Below, in pieces: positions 40,993 to 50,079 of a stretch of DNA of 64,000 nt (within the stretch, counting starts at the first letter, position 1; each line of letters opens with the position of its first letter). The position numbers and the translations under genes are program-made. Below the pieces are notes generated by a model. That model searched no databases. It saw nothing but the letters and a program-made list of their open reading frames with translations, and was not told where the DNA came from. This DNA is from an uncultured Clostridia bacterium (GTDB lineage: Bacteria; Bacillota; Clostridia; UBA1381). The stretch spans positions 1 through 64,000 of the forward strand of contig CAKSSN010000004.1 of the NCBI GenBank assembly GCA_934489015.1. Direction: 5' to 3'.

Positions 40993-41859
40993 TTATACGC
41001 TAAGAATTTCTGAAATATTGCTCTGAATTGCAGCAGCAACATCCGGCTTGTTCATTGTGTAAACATGGACTGCATGAACGCCGTTTGCAAACAAATCTAT
41101 AATCTGCTCCGTAGCGTATGCAATTCCCGCCTGCTTCATTGCCGCCGGCTTATCGCCGTATTTGTCGGCAATCATTCTGAAGCGCGACGGAAGCGATGTT
41201 CCCGAAAGCTCGCATATATGCGCTATCTGCTTTCCGTTTGTAACGGGCATAACGCCTGCTATAACGGGCACATCTATACCTTTTTCCGAAAGCCTGTAAA
41301 GGAAGCTGTAGAGCGCGCTGTTATCAAAAAACATTTGCGTTGTAAGAAAATCGCAGCCGCTGTCAACCTTTATTTTCAGGTTTTCAAGGTCCTGCTTTCT
41401 GCTCTCACATTCAACGTGACCCTCAGGGTAGCACGCCGCGCCTATGCAAAAATCTCCCTGCTTCTTTATATCCTCGATAAGCTCCGACGCATATTTGTAG
41501 TCGCCCTGCATATCGTCCGTATAGTCTTTTGGCTTATCACCTCTGAGCGCAAGCACGTTTTCTATTCCTGCCGCTTTAAGCTCCGAAAGCCTGCTGCTTA
41601 TTATATCCCTCGTTGCCGTAACGCACGTAAGGTGAGCAAGCGCCGTAACTCCGCAGCCTTGAACTGCCTTTGCAATTTCTATCGTATTTTTTGAGTTTCC
41701 GCCGCCCGCTCCGTATGTAACGCTCATATAGCTCGGCGAAAGAGAAGCAATTTTTTCAACGGCACTGCGTATTGCTTCGGCATTTCCGTTCGGCTTCGGA
41801 GGGAAAACCTCAAAGGAGAGAGTGTTTTCTTTCTTTTTAAGTCTGTCAATTATTTTCAT
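40993..41859 (-). CDS. metF: 5,10-Methylenetetrahydrofolate reductase
   Basis: 288 residues, FAD-containing TIM barrel. Motifs: LSFEVFPPKPNGN (catalytic Glu), YMSVTYGAGGGNSKNTIEIA, ALAHLTCVTATRD, ENVLALRGDKP, FCIGAACYPEGH and FLTTQMFFDNSALY. It makes 5-methyl-THF for methionine synthesis or, in acetogens, for the Wood-Ljungdahl pathway. The neighbouring MetH-activation protein favours the methionine role. SD GGGAG. Confidence 0.96.
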   Translation of the reverse strand: MKIIDRLKKKENTLSFEVFPPKPNGNAEAIRSAVEKIASLSPSYMSVTYGAGGGNSKNTIEIAKAVQGCGVTALAHLTCVTATRDIISSRLSELKAAGIENVLALRGDKPKDYTDDMQGDYKYASELIEDIKKQGDFCIGAACYPEGHVECESRKQDLENLKIKVDSGCDFLTTQMFFDNSALYSFLYRLSEKGIDVPVIAGVMPVTNGKQIAHICELSGTSLPSRFRMIADKYGDKPAAMKQAGIAYATEQIIDLFANGVHAVHVYTMNKPDVAAAIQSNISEILSV

Positions 41860-41882
41860 AGGTGCATTTCTCCCTTAAATAT

Positions 41883-43091
41883 TTATTGCTCTGATAAAAC
41901 TTCAATTGCTTTTTGAAGCTGAACATCCTTGTTTTTGTCAAGTGACGATACCGGTGTATCCTTTATATCCTCCGGAAGCTCGGAAATAATATCAGGCGTT
42001 ATTCCCTCGTCCTGAACACATATACCGTTCGGCGTATAATATCTTGCCACCGTAACCGACATTCCCGATCCGTCGCTGAACGGATAAACTCTTTGCATAA
42101 CGCCCTTACCGAACGTTTTTGTGCCTATAACAGTTGCTTTTTTATGATCCCTCAGCGCACCGGTCATAAGTTCGGAGGCGCTTGCGGAGTTACCGTTTAC
42201 CAAAATTGCCATAGGCATTGAAAGCTCACGCGAGTCTGATTTTATTTCATCGCGCCTGCCCTTTTTATCAATGGTATACATTATAAGCCCCTCAGGCACA
42301 AGTCTGTCAACTATTTTGCTGACAACGTCAACATCACCGCCGCCGTTATCGCGCACATCAATAATCAGCTTTTCCATGCCCTTTCCGGTAAGCTCATCAA
42401 GAGCATTCATAAATTCATCGCTCGTTGAAAGCTCATCCTTGCCGTCGCCTCTGTTAAATGACGAAATTCGTATATAGCCCGTATTGTTTGAAAGCATTTC
42501 CGATTTTACGGTGTCCTGATGGATGCGCTTTCTGACAATTGTAAGCTCCTTTTCCTCTCCCGATCGGCGCACAGTTACATTAACGCTTGTTCCCTCAACG
42601 CTGCCCTCCAAATCAAGACCGCGTATTTTGGAAACGGCGTCATTCATCTGTGTTCCAGTATATTTTTCTCCGTCTACCGCCGTTATAACATCGCCCGGCA
42701 AAATGCCTGCTTCAAAGCCCGGCGAGTTATCCATAACGGATATAACCTTTATTTCATCGTTTTCCTTGTCAAACATAACCGTAACGCCTATGCCGACAAA
42801 ATCTCCGCTGCCGGCGTTCATATAATCGGAAAACTGCTGCTTATTGTAGTAAACGGTGTAAGGGTCGTCAAGCGACACCGAAAGACCGAGAGCCGCATAA
42901 TCTGCCGCTTTTTCCTCATCATAATCATAAAGGAAAGCATCATCAAGCACGCTTTGAATACCGAGAAGCTTTGAATAAATTCCCCTGTGGACAAACTTGT
43001 CATAAACGCCGCGCGCACACCAGCTGCCCGAAACAAGCAGCACTGCGGCAAGAGAGCCGGCAACAATTTTTTTCTTACTCAAAAATGTCAT
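41883..43091 (-). CDS. S41-family C-terminal processing protease
   Basis: 402 residues. An N-terminal signal anchor (IVAGSLAAVLLVSGSWCARG) is followed by an alpha-helical region and a PDZ domain (GSGDFVGIGVTVMFDKENDE, PGFEAGILPGDVITAVDGEK). The peptidase domain has the catalytic Ser in VNGNSASASELMTGAL and Lys in VIGTKTFGKGVMQ. It degrades or trims proteins outside the membrane. Relatives include CtpA/B; CtpB works in sporulation signalling of B. subtilis, but no such link is shown here. The ATG directly abuts GGAG; a TTG three codons later (43082) has better spacing. Confidence 0.9.
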   Translation of the reverse strand: MTFLSKKKIVAGSLAAVLLVSGSWCARGVYDKFVHRGIYSKLLGIQSVLDDAFLYDYDEEKAADYAALGLSVSLDDPYTVYYNKQQFSDYMNAGSGDFVGIGVTVMFDKENDEIKVISVMDNSPGFEAGILPGDVITAVDGEKYTGTQMNDAVSKIRGLDLEGSVEGTSVNVTVRRSGEEKELTIVRKRIHQDTVKSEMLSNNTGYIRISSFNRGDGKDELSTSDEFMNALDELTGKGMEKLIIDVRDNGGGDVDVVSKIVDRLVPEGLIMYTIDKKGRRDEIKSDSRELSMPMAILVNGNSASASELMTGALRDHKKATVIGTKTFGKGVMQRVYPFSDGSGMSVTVARYYTPNGICVQDEGITPDIISELPEDIKDTPVSSLDKNKDVQLQKAIEVLSEQ

Positions 43092-43125
43092 CTCCTATCA
43101 AATGTTTTTTCCAGCCTGCTTTTGT

Positions 43126-43163
43126 AAAAGGCTGCTTTGACAATCAAATCAAAGCAGCCTTTT
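43126..43163. terminator. Terminator after the CdaR-type gene
   Basis: AAAAGGCTGCTTTGA / TCAAAGCAGCCTTTT, perfect 15-bp stem with an 8-nt loop. Confidence 0.85.
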
Positions 43164-43177
43164 AATAAAGTCATAAA

Positions 43178-44263
43178 TTATATCTTCATTGAGTCCGACG
43201 CAAGATATTTATGAACCATCATAGCAACCTTAAATACAATTGCCTGATCAAACTTTCTCAAATCAAGACCTGTAAGCTTATATATCTTTTCAAGGCGATA
43301 AACAAGGGTATTTCTGTGAACAAACAGCTGCCTTGATGTCTCGCTTACGTTCAGGTCGTTTTCAAAGAATTTATTAATTGTAAGTATAGTTTCATCGTCA
43401 AGAGAAGCAATATCTCCCTTTTTGAACACTTCGTGTAGGAAAAGCTCGCAAAGCTTTATCGGCAGCTGATAAATCAGTCTTCCTATTCCGAGATTATCAT
43501 AATTTAAAATATATTTTTCCTCTTCAAAAACCTTGCCGACTTCAAGTGCAATCTGAGCCTCCTTGTAGCAGTTGTTAAGCTCGTCAAGCGTTGCGGCAAC
43601 GGAGCCTACTCCGACAAGAGTGTTAAGGAACGTTTCGCCGTTTACCGTGTCAACAATCGACTGGGCAATCTGATGAAGCTCGTCCGAGTTGGGGATCTGA
43701 CGCATTTCCTTTATAAGCACAACATTTGAGCTGTCAACGCTTATTACAAAATCGCGTTCCTTATCCGGATACATATTTCTTACAACCTCATAAATACCGT
43801 TTTCGGTGCGATCTGTAACCTTTACATAAAATACAGCTCTCGGAACATCAACGTCAACGTGAAGCTCCTTTGCTTTCTGATGAAGATCAAACGCAAGAAG
43901 GTTGTCAAAAATAATATTCTGCATAAACATTGTCTTGTCATATTTTTCATCGTAATAATGACGCACATTATTTGCGGCAACAACTACGGCGCTGCAGCAT
44001 ACCTTTGAAACCTCATCGGTTCCCTCAACATATACCACATATTCCGAATAAGGCTTGTTCGACAAAACCTTAACGGTATATCCGTCCTTAAACAAAATTT
44101 TATCGCTGTTTGCAACAGCGTATACCAAATCCTCAAGCACCTCATCTCTCGGCTCAACACCCGTTGAAGCTAAAATAAGTCCCTGAGAATCCGTAATACC
44201 AAACCGCTTCGGAAATACCTCTGCCATCTGGGTTACTATATTTTGAAACGCCTTGCTTATCAT
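43178..44263 (-). CDS. CdaR/PucR-family transcriptional regulator
   Basis: About 361 residues. The N-terminal sugar-diacid-recognition-like sensor is VTQMAEVFPKRFGITDSQGL, with KDGYTVKVLSNKPYSEYVVY following. A GGDEF-like linker leads to the C-terminal PucR helix-turn-helix (FFENDLNVSETSRQLFVHRN, TLVYRLEKIYKLTGLDLRKF). The ligand is unknown. The start at 44263 has SD GGGGGG. The ORF could be opened upstream to 44326, but that point lies before the predicted transcription start. A monocistronic unit between sporulation and metabolic genes. Confidence 0.85.
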   Translation of the reverse strand: MISKAFQNIVTQMAEVFPKRFGITDSQGLILASTGVEPRDEVLEDLVYAVANSDKILFKDGYTVKVLSNKPYSEYVVYVEGTDEVSKVCCSAVVVAANNVRHYYDEKYDKTMFMQNIIFDNLLAFDLHQKAKELHVDVDVPRAVFYVKVTDRTENGIYEVVRNMYPDKERDFVISVDSSNVVLIKEMRQIPNSDELHQIAQSIVDTVNGETFLNTLVGVGSVAATLDELNNCYKEAQIALEVGKVFEEEKYILNYDNLGIGRLIYQLPIKLCELFLHEVFKKGDIASLDDETILTINKFFENDLNVSETSRQLFVHRNTLVYRLEKIYKLTGLDLRKFDQAIVFKVAMMVHKYLASDSMKI

Positions 44264-44314
44264 TATAACATTCCCCCCACGCATATTTAAAAATATTCTA
44301 CGCCTTATTATATA

Positions 44315-44343
44315 ATTATACATCATATTTTCCGATTTTGCAA
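44315..44343 (-). promoter_or_regulatory. Promoter of the CdaR-type gene
   Basis: Minus strand: TTGCAA (44338-44343), 17-bp spacer, TATAAT (44315-44320). Transcription would start near 44308. Confidence 0.65.
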
Positions 44344-44425
44344 GGCTTTTCGCAAAAAAATTTTAAACTATTTGTAAATATTTTATATCATACATATTTG
44401 GGGCGGATTTTTTGTGTAATTTTTC

Positions 44426-44460
44426 GTAAAAAAGGTGCACAGCCATCAAAGCCGCACACC
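44426..44460 (-). terminator. Terminator of sigG
   Basis: On the minus strand GGTGTGCGGC / GCTGTGCACC pair with three G-U wobbles, followed by TTTTTT. Confidence 0.65.
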
Positions 44461-44514
44461 GAAAAACGCATAAAATGCAATAATCATTTGGCAAAAGTAA
44501 CATAGTAATATTTC

Positions 44515-45285
44515 TCAAACATATTTGCGCATTTGCTTCAGCGCGCTTTTTTCAAGCCTTGAAACCTGCGCCTGACTTATTCCTATCTCGTTTGCAACCT
44601 CCATTTGCGTTCTGCCGTGAAAAAACCTGAGCCTTAAAATATGCTTTTCACGATCATCAAGATGCTTCATCGCTTCATTTATGGCAATGTTTTCAAGCCA
44701 GCTTTCATCTGTATTTTTCTCGTCCTTAACCTGATCCATAACATATATCGCCTCTGTGCCGTCATGGTAAACAGGCTCAAAAAGCGAAACCGGATCGGCA
44801 ATTGCGTCAAGCGCAAAAACAACGTCGCCCTTCGGCAAATCAAGCTCGTGTGCAATTTCGTTTACCGTCGGCTCGCGTGAATTTTCATTTGTGAGCCGCT
44901 CCTTAACCTGAAGCGCCTTATATGCAATATCCTTAAGCGAACGCGACACGCGTATTGAATTATTATCTCTTAAATATCTTCTTATTTCACCTATAATCAT
45001 CGGAACGGCGTATGTTGAAAACTGAACGTTCTGCGACAGGTCAAAATTATCTATCGCCTTTATAAGACCTATGCAGCCGACCTGAAAAAGATCGTCGGCA
45101 TTTTCGCCCCTGTTTGAAAACCGCTGTATAACGCTCAGAACAAGCCTGAGATTTCCACGCACAAAAATTTCTCTTGCCTCTTTGTCACCGTCTTTTATTT
45201 TCAGAAAAAGCTCGTCTTTTTCCTTTCTTGTCAGCACCGGAAGCTTTGATGTGTTTACTCCGCAAATTTCTACCTTGTTAATCAT
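44515..45285 (-). CDS. sigG: RNA polymerase sporulation sigma factor G
   Basis: 256 residues. The N-terminus NKVEICGVNTSKLPVLT is the sigma-G hallmark. Region 2 is GENADDLFQVGCIGLIKAID and FSTYAVPMIIGEIRRYLRDN; region 4.2 is TQMEVANEIGISQAQVSRLE. It directs late forespore genes, including gpr and SASP genes. It lies 107 bp downstream of sigE, as in Bacillus and Clostridium; that gap should carry its sigma-F/G promoter, which I could not define clearly. SD AAGGAAGGA. Confidence 0.97.
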   Translation of the reverse strand: MINKVEICGVNTSKLPVLTRKEKDELFLKIKDGDKEAREIFVRGNLRLVLSVIQRFSNRGENADDLFQVGCIGLIKAIDNFDLSQNVQFSTYAVPMIIGEIRRYLRDNNSIRVSRSLKDIAYKALQVKERLTNENSREPTVNEIAHELDLPKGDVVFALDAIADPVSLFEPVYHDGTEAIYVMDQVKDEKNTDESWLENIAINEAMKHLDDREKHILRLRFFHGRTQMEVANEIGISQAQVSRLEKSALKQMRKYV

Positions 45286-45392
45286 TGTGCAGCATTCCTT
45301 CCTTGTAAATTTGCCGAAAAGGGTTATTATCGGCTATGTAATACTTTCCGTGCCGCTCAATGATTATTCTTGCCTTAAAAACGTTTTGTTAT

Positions 45393-46112
45393 TCAGCTCA
45401 TTCTTGAAATTTCTTTTTTGAGCCGTCCTATAATTCTTTTTTCAAGTCTTGAAATATACGACTGCGAAATACCGAGTAGATCCGCAACCTCCTTCTGCGT
45501 TTTTTCCCTGCACGCGCCGAGACCAAACCTCAGCTGCATAATTTTTTTCTCTCTTGCAGGCAGTCTGTCAAGAGCGCTTAAAAGAAGATTTTTTTCAACC
45601 TGCTGCTCAATATTGTGATAAACGCTGTCATCGTCCGTGCCGAGAATATCCGACAAAAGAAGCTCGTTTCCGTCCCAGTCAACATTAAGCGGCTCATCAA
45701 TCGAAACCTCTGTTTTTGAATTTGAGTTTTTTCTCAGATACATCAGTATTTCATTTTCAATGCAGCGCGAGGCATATGTTGCAAGCTTAATGTTTTTATC
45801 CGGGTCAAAGGTGTTTATCGCCTTTATAAGACCGATTGTCCCTATTGAAATGAGGTCCTCAACATATATTCCCGTGTTTTCAAATTTTCTTGCGATATAC
45901 ACAACAAGCCGCAAATTGCGCTCAATCAAAAGCTTTCTTACGCTCTCATCGCCTCTTTTGAGCCTTTCAACCGCTTCCGCCTCCTCATACTTTTCAAGCG
46001 GCGGCGGCAGAATATCGCTTCCGCCTATGTAATATATATCCTCAGGGCAGTTTTCAAACGTCCCGTAAAGATAAAAAAAGCGTTCTTTAAGATTTCCCAG
46101 AAATTTAAACAT
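45393..46112 (-). CDS. sigE: RNA polymerase sporulation sigma factor E (pro-sigma-E)
   Basis: About 239 residues from the ATG at 46112. The pro-sequence MFKFLGNLKERFFYLYGTFE leads to the processing site region EDIYYIGGSDILPPPLEKYE, as in B. subtilis where SpoIIGA cuts near YIGGS. Region 2 is VEDLISIGTIGLIKAINTFD and LATYASRCIENEILMYLRKN; region 4.2 is TQKEVADLLGISQSYISRLE. It drives early mother-cell transcription. The gene begins 44 bp after spoIIGA. A longer upstream frame overlaps spoIIGA and is rejected. Confidence 0.97.
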   Translation of the reverse strand: MFKFLGNLKERFFYLYGTFENCPEDIYYIGGSDILPPPLEKYEEAEAVERLKRGDESVRKLLIERNLRLVVYIARKFENTGIYVEDLISIGTIGLIKAINTFDPDKNIKLATYASRCIENEILMYLRKNSNSKTEVSIDEPLNVDWDGNELLLSDILGTDDDSVYHNIEQQVEKNLLLSALDRLPAREKKIMQLRFGLGACREKTQKEVADLLGISQSYISRLEKRIIGRLKKEISRMS

Positions 46113-46156
46113 TGTGTAACAAATCCTTTCATTATAAACATTTACAGTAAGCCGTT

Positions 46157-46924
46157 TCAAATATTCATGCTGCTGTGAAGAAGCACCGAGCAGCCGCCGG
46201 AGAACATATGGTCCGATTTTGCGGCATACGCTCCTCCGCTCCACTGCCTTCCTATGTCCTCAAAGTAAAGCTCTTCAACCGGAAAGGCGGTAATTTCGCT
46301 AAGACCGTTTGCTGCCGTGCGGCAGTTTATTTTAACCGCGCCCGTCAAATTCTCATCAAAAAGAGATTTTTCCGCGAGAATAACAGGCTTTCCGTCCGGC
46401 GCGCGGAGGCTGTTTCCCGTGTCCGCAAACGCGTACCCTATTGTTTCCCTGCCGCCTATTTTTATCCGCACGCGCATACGCTTTCTCTTTTCGCACATGA
46501 AAAACAAAATAATCCTGACCGCCGCATAAACGCCGATAACGCTTGAATATAGGGCAAAATCATCGGCTATATAAAAGCTCATGCCGCCCGTCAGCAAAAT
46601 TTCAAAGCTATCGGGCGGTATTACCGCAAGATATACCGCACTGAGCAGAAGCGAAGTGCCTATACATATAAAAAATCTGCGAATAAGCTCCCAAAACGAG
46701 CATTTCCCAAACAAAAAATAAACAGCAATCGCATAAACGGGTATGTAGGCAAGCCGCACGGCTGCAAAAAAAAGACATACAATTCCGCAGGCAGACAAGG
46801 CAGCAGAAAAGCAGATGAGCCTGCGCCGCTTAACTTTAAGCCTTAAAATGCGCCGCGCTATATCGAAAATAATACAGTTCATTACCGTGCAGCACAAAAG
46901 CGCGCTGTCAGCATAGAAATCCAT
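46157..46924 (-). CDS. spoIIGA: Sigma-E processing peptidase SpoIIGA
   Basis: About 255 residues. Five or so transmembrane helices fill the first half (ICFSAALSACGIVCLFFAAV, SLLLSAVYLAVIP). The second half is the cytoplasmic aspartic protease domain with catalytic Asp in YAFADTGNSLRAPDGKPVIL. It sits in the mother-cell side of the septum and cleaves pro-sigma-E encoded next to it, on a signal from SpoIIR. Start set to 46924: the ATG at 46945 overlaps the -10 box and cannot be in the mRNA, while GGAG lies 9 nt before 46924. Confidence 0.92.
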   Translation of the reverse strand: MDFYADSALLCCTVMNCIIFDIARRILRLKVKRRRLICFSAALSACGIVCLFFAAVRLAYIPVYAIAVYFLFGKCSFWELIRRFFICIGTSLLLSAVYLAVIPPDSFEILLTGGMSFYIADDFALYSSVIGVYAAVRIILFFMCEKRKRMRVRIKIGGRETIGYAFADTGNSLRAPDGKPVILAEKSLFDENLTGAVKINCRTAANGLSEITAFPVEELYFEDIGRQWSGGAYAAKSDHMFSGGCSVLLHSSMNI

Positions 46925-46943
46925 ATCAATCATCTCCGAATAC

Positions 46944-46976
46944 ATTATAACTCACACGGCGCGACTTTTCTGTCAA
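46944..46976 (-). promoter_or_regulatory. spoIIG promoter with extended spacer
   Basis: Minus strand: TTGACA (46971-46976), 21-bp spacer, TATAAT (46944-46949). The B. subtilis spoIIG promoter likewise has consensus sigma-A boxes held too far apart (22 bp) and depends on Spo0A-P. Confidence 0.8.
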
Positions 46977-46982
46977 AATCGG

Positions 46983-47020
46983 TTGTCGTAATTTGGTATA
47001 TTTATTATAATTGTCGATAA
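46983..47020 (-). promoter_or_regulatory. Two Spo0A-box-like sites upstream of spoIIGA
   Basis: TTGTCGTAA (46983-46991) and TTGTCGATAA (47011-47020) on the plus strand, close to the 0A-box consensus TTTGTCGAA. They are 28 bp apart, upstream of the wide-spacer promoter. Confidence 0.7.
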
Positions 47021-47061
47021 AAAGCTTTGAATTACGCTTTAATTTTCAAAAAAATAACAAT

Positions 47062-47089
47062 AAAAAAGGATATTCCATGCGGAATATCC
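47062..47089 (-). terminator. Terminator of tspO
   Basis: GGATATTCC / GGAATATCC with a 4-nt loop; TTTTTTATTG follows on the minus strand. Confidence 0.8.
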
Positions 47090-47109
47090 CGAAATAAGAC
47101 GATAAAATT

Positions 47110-47571
47110 TCAGTTCAGATAATAAGCAAAAAAGTTTAAATATGCGGCAAAGGTGAGCCATATTACATACGGAATAATCATCAGACCTGCCGAACGGTTT
47201 ATCCTATAGAATTTCACATTCATAATAATAACCCATACCCATAAAAACATGAGCCATATAAACGCAAACAAATATTTTCCGAAATTAAAGAATATTATCG
47301 GCCATACAAAATTTACAACAAGCTGTGCGCCGTAGAAAAAAAGCGCCGATTTCTTTTCGGGGTTTCCCGACATATAAATAAGGTAAGACGCTATTCCCAT
47401 CAGAATGAAGAGAATTGTCCATACAACAGGAAAAAGCCATGACGGCGGCGCAAGCGGCGGCTTTGCCATCTGTGCGTATCGCTCCATACTTCCGCTCGTT
47501 ACCACGCCCGAAAGCGCTCCGATTGCAAGCGGTATTACAAGACTTATTATAAACGGTTTTGTTTTAATCAT
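47110..47571 (-). CDS. tspO: TspO/MBR family membrane protein
   Basis: 153 residues, five transmembrane helices. Family motifs are YAQMAKPPLAPPSWLFPVVWT in the first loop, VVNFVWPIIFFNFGKYLFAF in helix 3 and IPYVIWLTFAAYLNFFAYYL in helix 5. Bacterial TspO binds or degrades porphyrins and responds to stress; the role in an anaerobe is unsettled. Monocistronic with its own terminator; a weak SD (AAAGG) lies 14 nt from the ATG. Confidence 0.93.
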   Translation of the reverse strand: MIKTKPFIISLVIPLAIGALSGVVTSGSMERYAQMAKPPLAPPSWLFPVVWTILFILMGIASYLIYMSGNPEKKSALFFYGAQLVVNFVWPIIFFNFGKYLFAFIWLMFLWVWVIIMNVKFYRINRSAGLMIIPYVIWLTFAAYLNFFAYYLN

Positions 47572-47727
47572 TTAAATTTCATAACCTTTCTGCCCACAAG
47601 CATAAAACACTCTCCGCACATTATCTGTGGGCAGGTAATGCGCAAAAGCGAAAATCTGCTTTTAATAAAAAGCATCTGCACATATTTTATGCACAAAATC
47701 AAAAAATTATAACAAAAAAATAAATAT

Positions 47728-47762
47728 AATAAGCGGCGCAGCTCATTGCCGCACCGCTTATT
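47728..47762 (-). terminator. Terminator of the iorA-iorB-SGNH-paaK operon
   Basis: AATAAGCGGCGCAG pairs with the complementary arm ending CCGCTTATT over about 15 bp; the minus strand continues ATATTTATTTTTTTG. Confidence 0.8.
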
Positions 47763-47766
47763 ATAT

Positions 47767-49002
47767 TTAATTATACCGTTCATCAATTACTCTCGCCGCT
47801 TTCTTCTCGCTTCGCGGCAAAACGCCTATTTCAACAACCTTAACGAGCGGAGTGAAGCCTATGCGGCTTTTTACCTTTTCGGCAATTCTGCGGGAAAGAC
47901 CTAAAAAGTCGACCGTTCCGTTTGTTTCAACATAAATCCGCATTGTATCCTTGCCGTCAAGGTGAGATATGCGTATCTGATATTCGCTCGAAATTTCCGA
48001 AAATTCGCCGAGTACCTCTTCAATCTGGCTCGGAAAAACGTTTACGCCCTTGATTTTCATCATGTCGTCCGTTCTTCCCATGATAATATCAATTTTGGGG
48101 AACACGCTTCCGCACGGGCACTTTTCGGGAATAATTCTCGAAAGGTCATGCGTCCTGTAGCGGATAAGCGGCGCGCCCTCTTTTCTGAGCGTTGTAATAA
48201 CAATTTCGCCGAGCTCTCCGTCAGGCACGTTTTTCTTTGTTACGGGGTCGATTATCTCAATATAAATATAGTCGTCCCAATAATGCATACCGTTATTTTC
48301 GCGGCAGCTTATTCCTATTCCCGGACCGTATATTTCCGTAAGACCGTAAATATCGTAAAGCTCAATCCCAAGCTTTTCGGATATACTGTTTCTCATTTTT
48401 TCGCTCCATCGCTCCGAGCCGATAACGCCCTTTTTAAGCTTTATTTTATCCTTTATGCCGCGCTTGTTTATCTCTTCGGCAAGCAAAAGGGCATATGACG
48501 AGGTTGCGCATAATACGGTTGAGCCCATATCCTGCATCATTTGCAGCTGCTTATCCGTGTTTCCCGGCCCCATAGGAACTGCCGTAGCGCCTAAAAGCTC
48601 GGCCCCTGCCTGAAAGCCTATTCCTGCCGTCCACAAGCCGTAACCCGGCGTAATCTGTATTCTGTCAAGAGGCGTTATTCCTGCCGTTTCATAGCACCTT
48701 TTAAACATTATTGCCCAGTCCTCAACATCCTTTGCCGTATACGGAATTATAACCGGAAGACCTGTTGTTCCCGATGACGAATGAATACGCACTATTTCGC
48801 TTTCCGGCGCTGTCATGAGTCCGAGCGGATAAGCGTCGCGCAAATCCTTTTTTTCGGAAAACGGAAGCTTTTCAAAATCCTCCGCACTTTCAACACCCTC
48901 AATTCCCATTTCTCTGTATTTCTTTCCGTAAAAGCTCTCGGAAGCCGTAAGAGCCTTTATCCGCTCATTTACAAGCTTTAGTTGTGTGTTATTTATTTTC
49001 AT
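47767..49002 (-). CDS. paaK: Phenylacetate-CoA ligase
   Basis: 411 residues, adenylate-forming ligase. ATP loop RIHSSSGTTGLPVIIPYT, then LYDIYGLTEIYGPGIGISCR and PLIRYRTHDLSRIIPEKCPC (short C-terminal type) fit PaaK. It activates aryl acetates, such as phenylacetate or indoleacetate, to CoA esters. Sharing an operon with indolepyruvate oxidoreductase, which yields aryl-acetyl-CoA, it may run in the direction of acid plus ATP release. The first 14 bp overlap the SGNH gene, with SD AAAGGAGG. Confidence 0.92.
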   Translation of the reverse strand: MKINNTQLKLVNERIKALTASESFYGKKYREMGIEGVESAEDFEKLPFSEKKDLRDAYPLGLMTAPESEIVRIHSSSGTTGLPVIIPYTAKDVEDWAIMFKRCYETAGITPLDRIQITPGYGLWTAGIGFQAGAELLGATAVPMGPGNTDKQLQMMQDMGSTVLCATSSYALLLAEEINKRGIKDKIKLKKGVIGSERWSEKMRNSISEKLGIELYDIYGLTEIYGPGIGISCRENNGMHYWDDYIYIEIIDPVTKKNVPDGELGEIVITTLRKEGAPLIRYRTHDLSRIIPEKCPCGSVFPKIDIIMGRTDDMMKIKGVNVFPSQIEEVLGEFSEISSEYQIRISHLDGKDTMRIYVETNGTVDFLGLSRRIAEKVKSRIGFTPLVKVVEIGVLPRSEKKAARVIDERYN

Positions 49003-50071
49003 TTGTCATTACCTCCTTTAATACCTTTTCAAACGCTTCAGCCATGCAATACATTCCGAAATCGTTCGGGTGACAACCGTCAACCGTCATCATTTCACTG
49101 TCATGGCTTTTAAATATGCCGTCTATAAAATATATGTTGTTATCTCCCTCAGATTTTGCGCGCTCCGATGTCTGCCTTATTATTTCCGCCCGCTCCTGCG
49201 CATCTTCAAAGCACGGCGACGGAGCGGGAGCGGTTATAATCGGAATATCGGGATGTGCGGCGCGTATTTTTTTATACATTTTGTAATGTGTGTTTTTTAA
49301 ATGCTCTGCACTCGGCGCGTTATGGTCATAGTCGTACACAAAAGCCGACATTTCAAGACCTGCTATATAGTCGCTCATTGCCTCCTCCGCGCGTGCGCTG
49401 CCGGAAAAGCCGAGATTTAAAAAGTCAAAGTTAAGGCGCCTTGAAAGAATACTCTGATAGCTGTTTCCGGGTCTTGAAGCGCAGCCGCCCTGCGTAATTG
49501 ACGAGCCGTAGAAAACAATCGGCTTTTCGTTCGGGTATTTATCCCCCTCTTCAAGCACCGCATTTTCGTCAATGCCTATATAAAGCTTTAAAACATCATT
49601 GTAAAGCGGAAAATTTATAATTATATCGCGCATTTTTTCGTCTTTTAAATCAACCGCCGCCTCATAGCCGCTTTTAATATTATCGGGAATTTCCGAAGCG
49701 GTGCAGGTATTCGGCGGAATAAAGCTTCCAAGATATTTGCCGCAAGAATACATATCAAACCCTGCGCTGCCGCTTGCCGGCATATGCGGCATAATCCAGC
49801 AGTCCGCAAAGCTGCATTTTACGGCTATATGCCGCGAATTTGTTTTAAAGCGCACTCTCCCGCCGGCGGTATGATAATTAAGGCTCCCGACGCCGTCGTT
49901 TACCGCATTTGCGACAACGGGATCCATTCTTACAAATCCGCGCTTTTTGTCGGGCTTATAAACCCCGTAAATTTTAAAAGGCTCTTTTTCCGCATCATAC
50001 AGCTTCATTTCTTTGCCGCAGACCGATGATGCCGCAAAATTTTTATCTATTTCGGTTATTTTTTTCATCAT
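48989..50071 (-). CDS. SGNH/GDSL hydrolase with N-terminal beta-sandwich
   Basis: 360 residues, no signal peptide. The N-terminal half is an SsfX3-like jelly-roll (LNYHTAGGRVRFKTNSRHIA). The catalytic half has block I PIVFYGSSITQGGCASRPGN (Ser), block II LNLGFSGSARAEEAMSDYIA, and block V VDGCHPNDFGMYCMAEAFEK (Asp/His). It would be an esterase of sugar or acyl esters. Its place between iorB and paaK is unusual. It might cleave an ester or thioester connected with aryl acid metabolism, or it may simply be a passenger. Confidence 0.85.
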   Translation of the reverse strand: MMKKITEIDKNFAASSVCGKEMKLYDAEKEPFKIYGVYKPDKKRGFVRMDPVVANAVNDGVGSLNYHTAGGRVRFKTNSRHIAVKCSFADCWIMPHMPASGSAGFDMYSCGKYLGSFIPPNTCTASEIPDNIKSGYEAAVDLKDEKMRDIIINFPLYNDVLKLYIGIDENAVLEEGDKYPNEKPIVFYGSSITQGGCASRPGNSYQSILSRRLNFDFLNLGFSGSARAEEAMSDYIAGLEMSAFVYDYDHNAPSAEHLKNTHYKMYKKIRAAHPDIPIITAPAPSPCFEDAQERAEIIRQTSERAKSEGDNNIYFIDGIFKSHDSEMMTVDGCHPNDFGMYCMAEAFEKVLKEVMTNENK

Positions 50072-50079
50072 CTCGCACC

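Noticed and set aside
46925..46945. Upstream ATG of spoIIGA at 46945
   Set aside because: It overlaps the -10 box, so it is not in the transcript.
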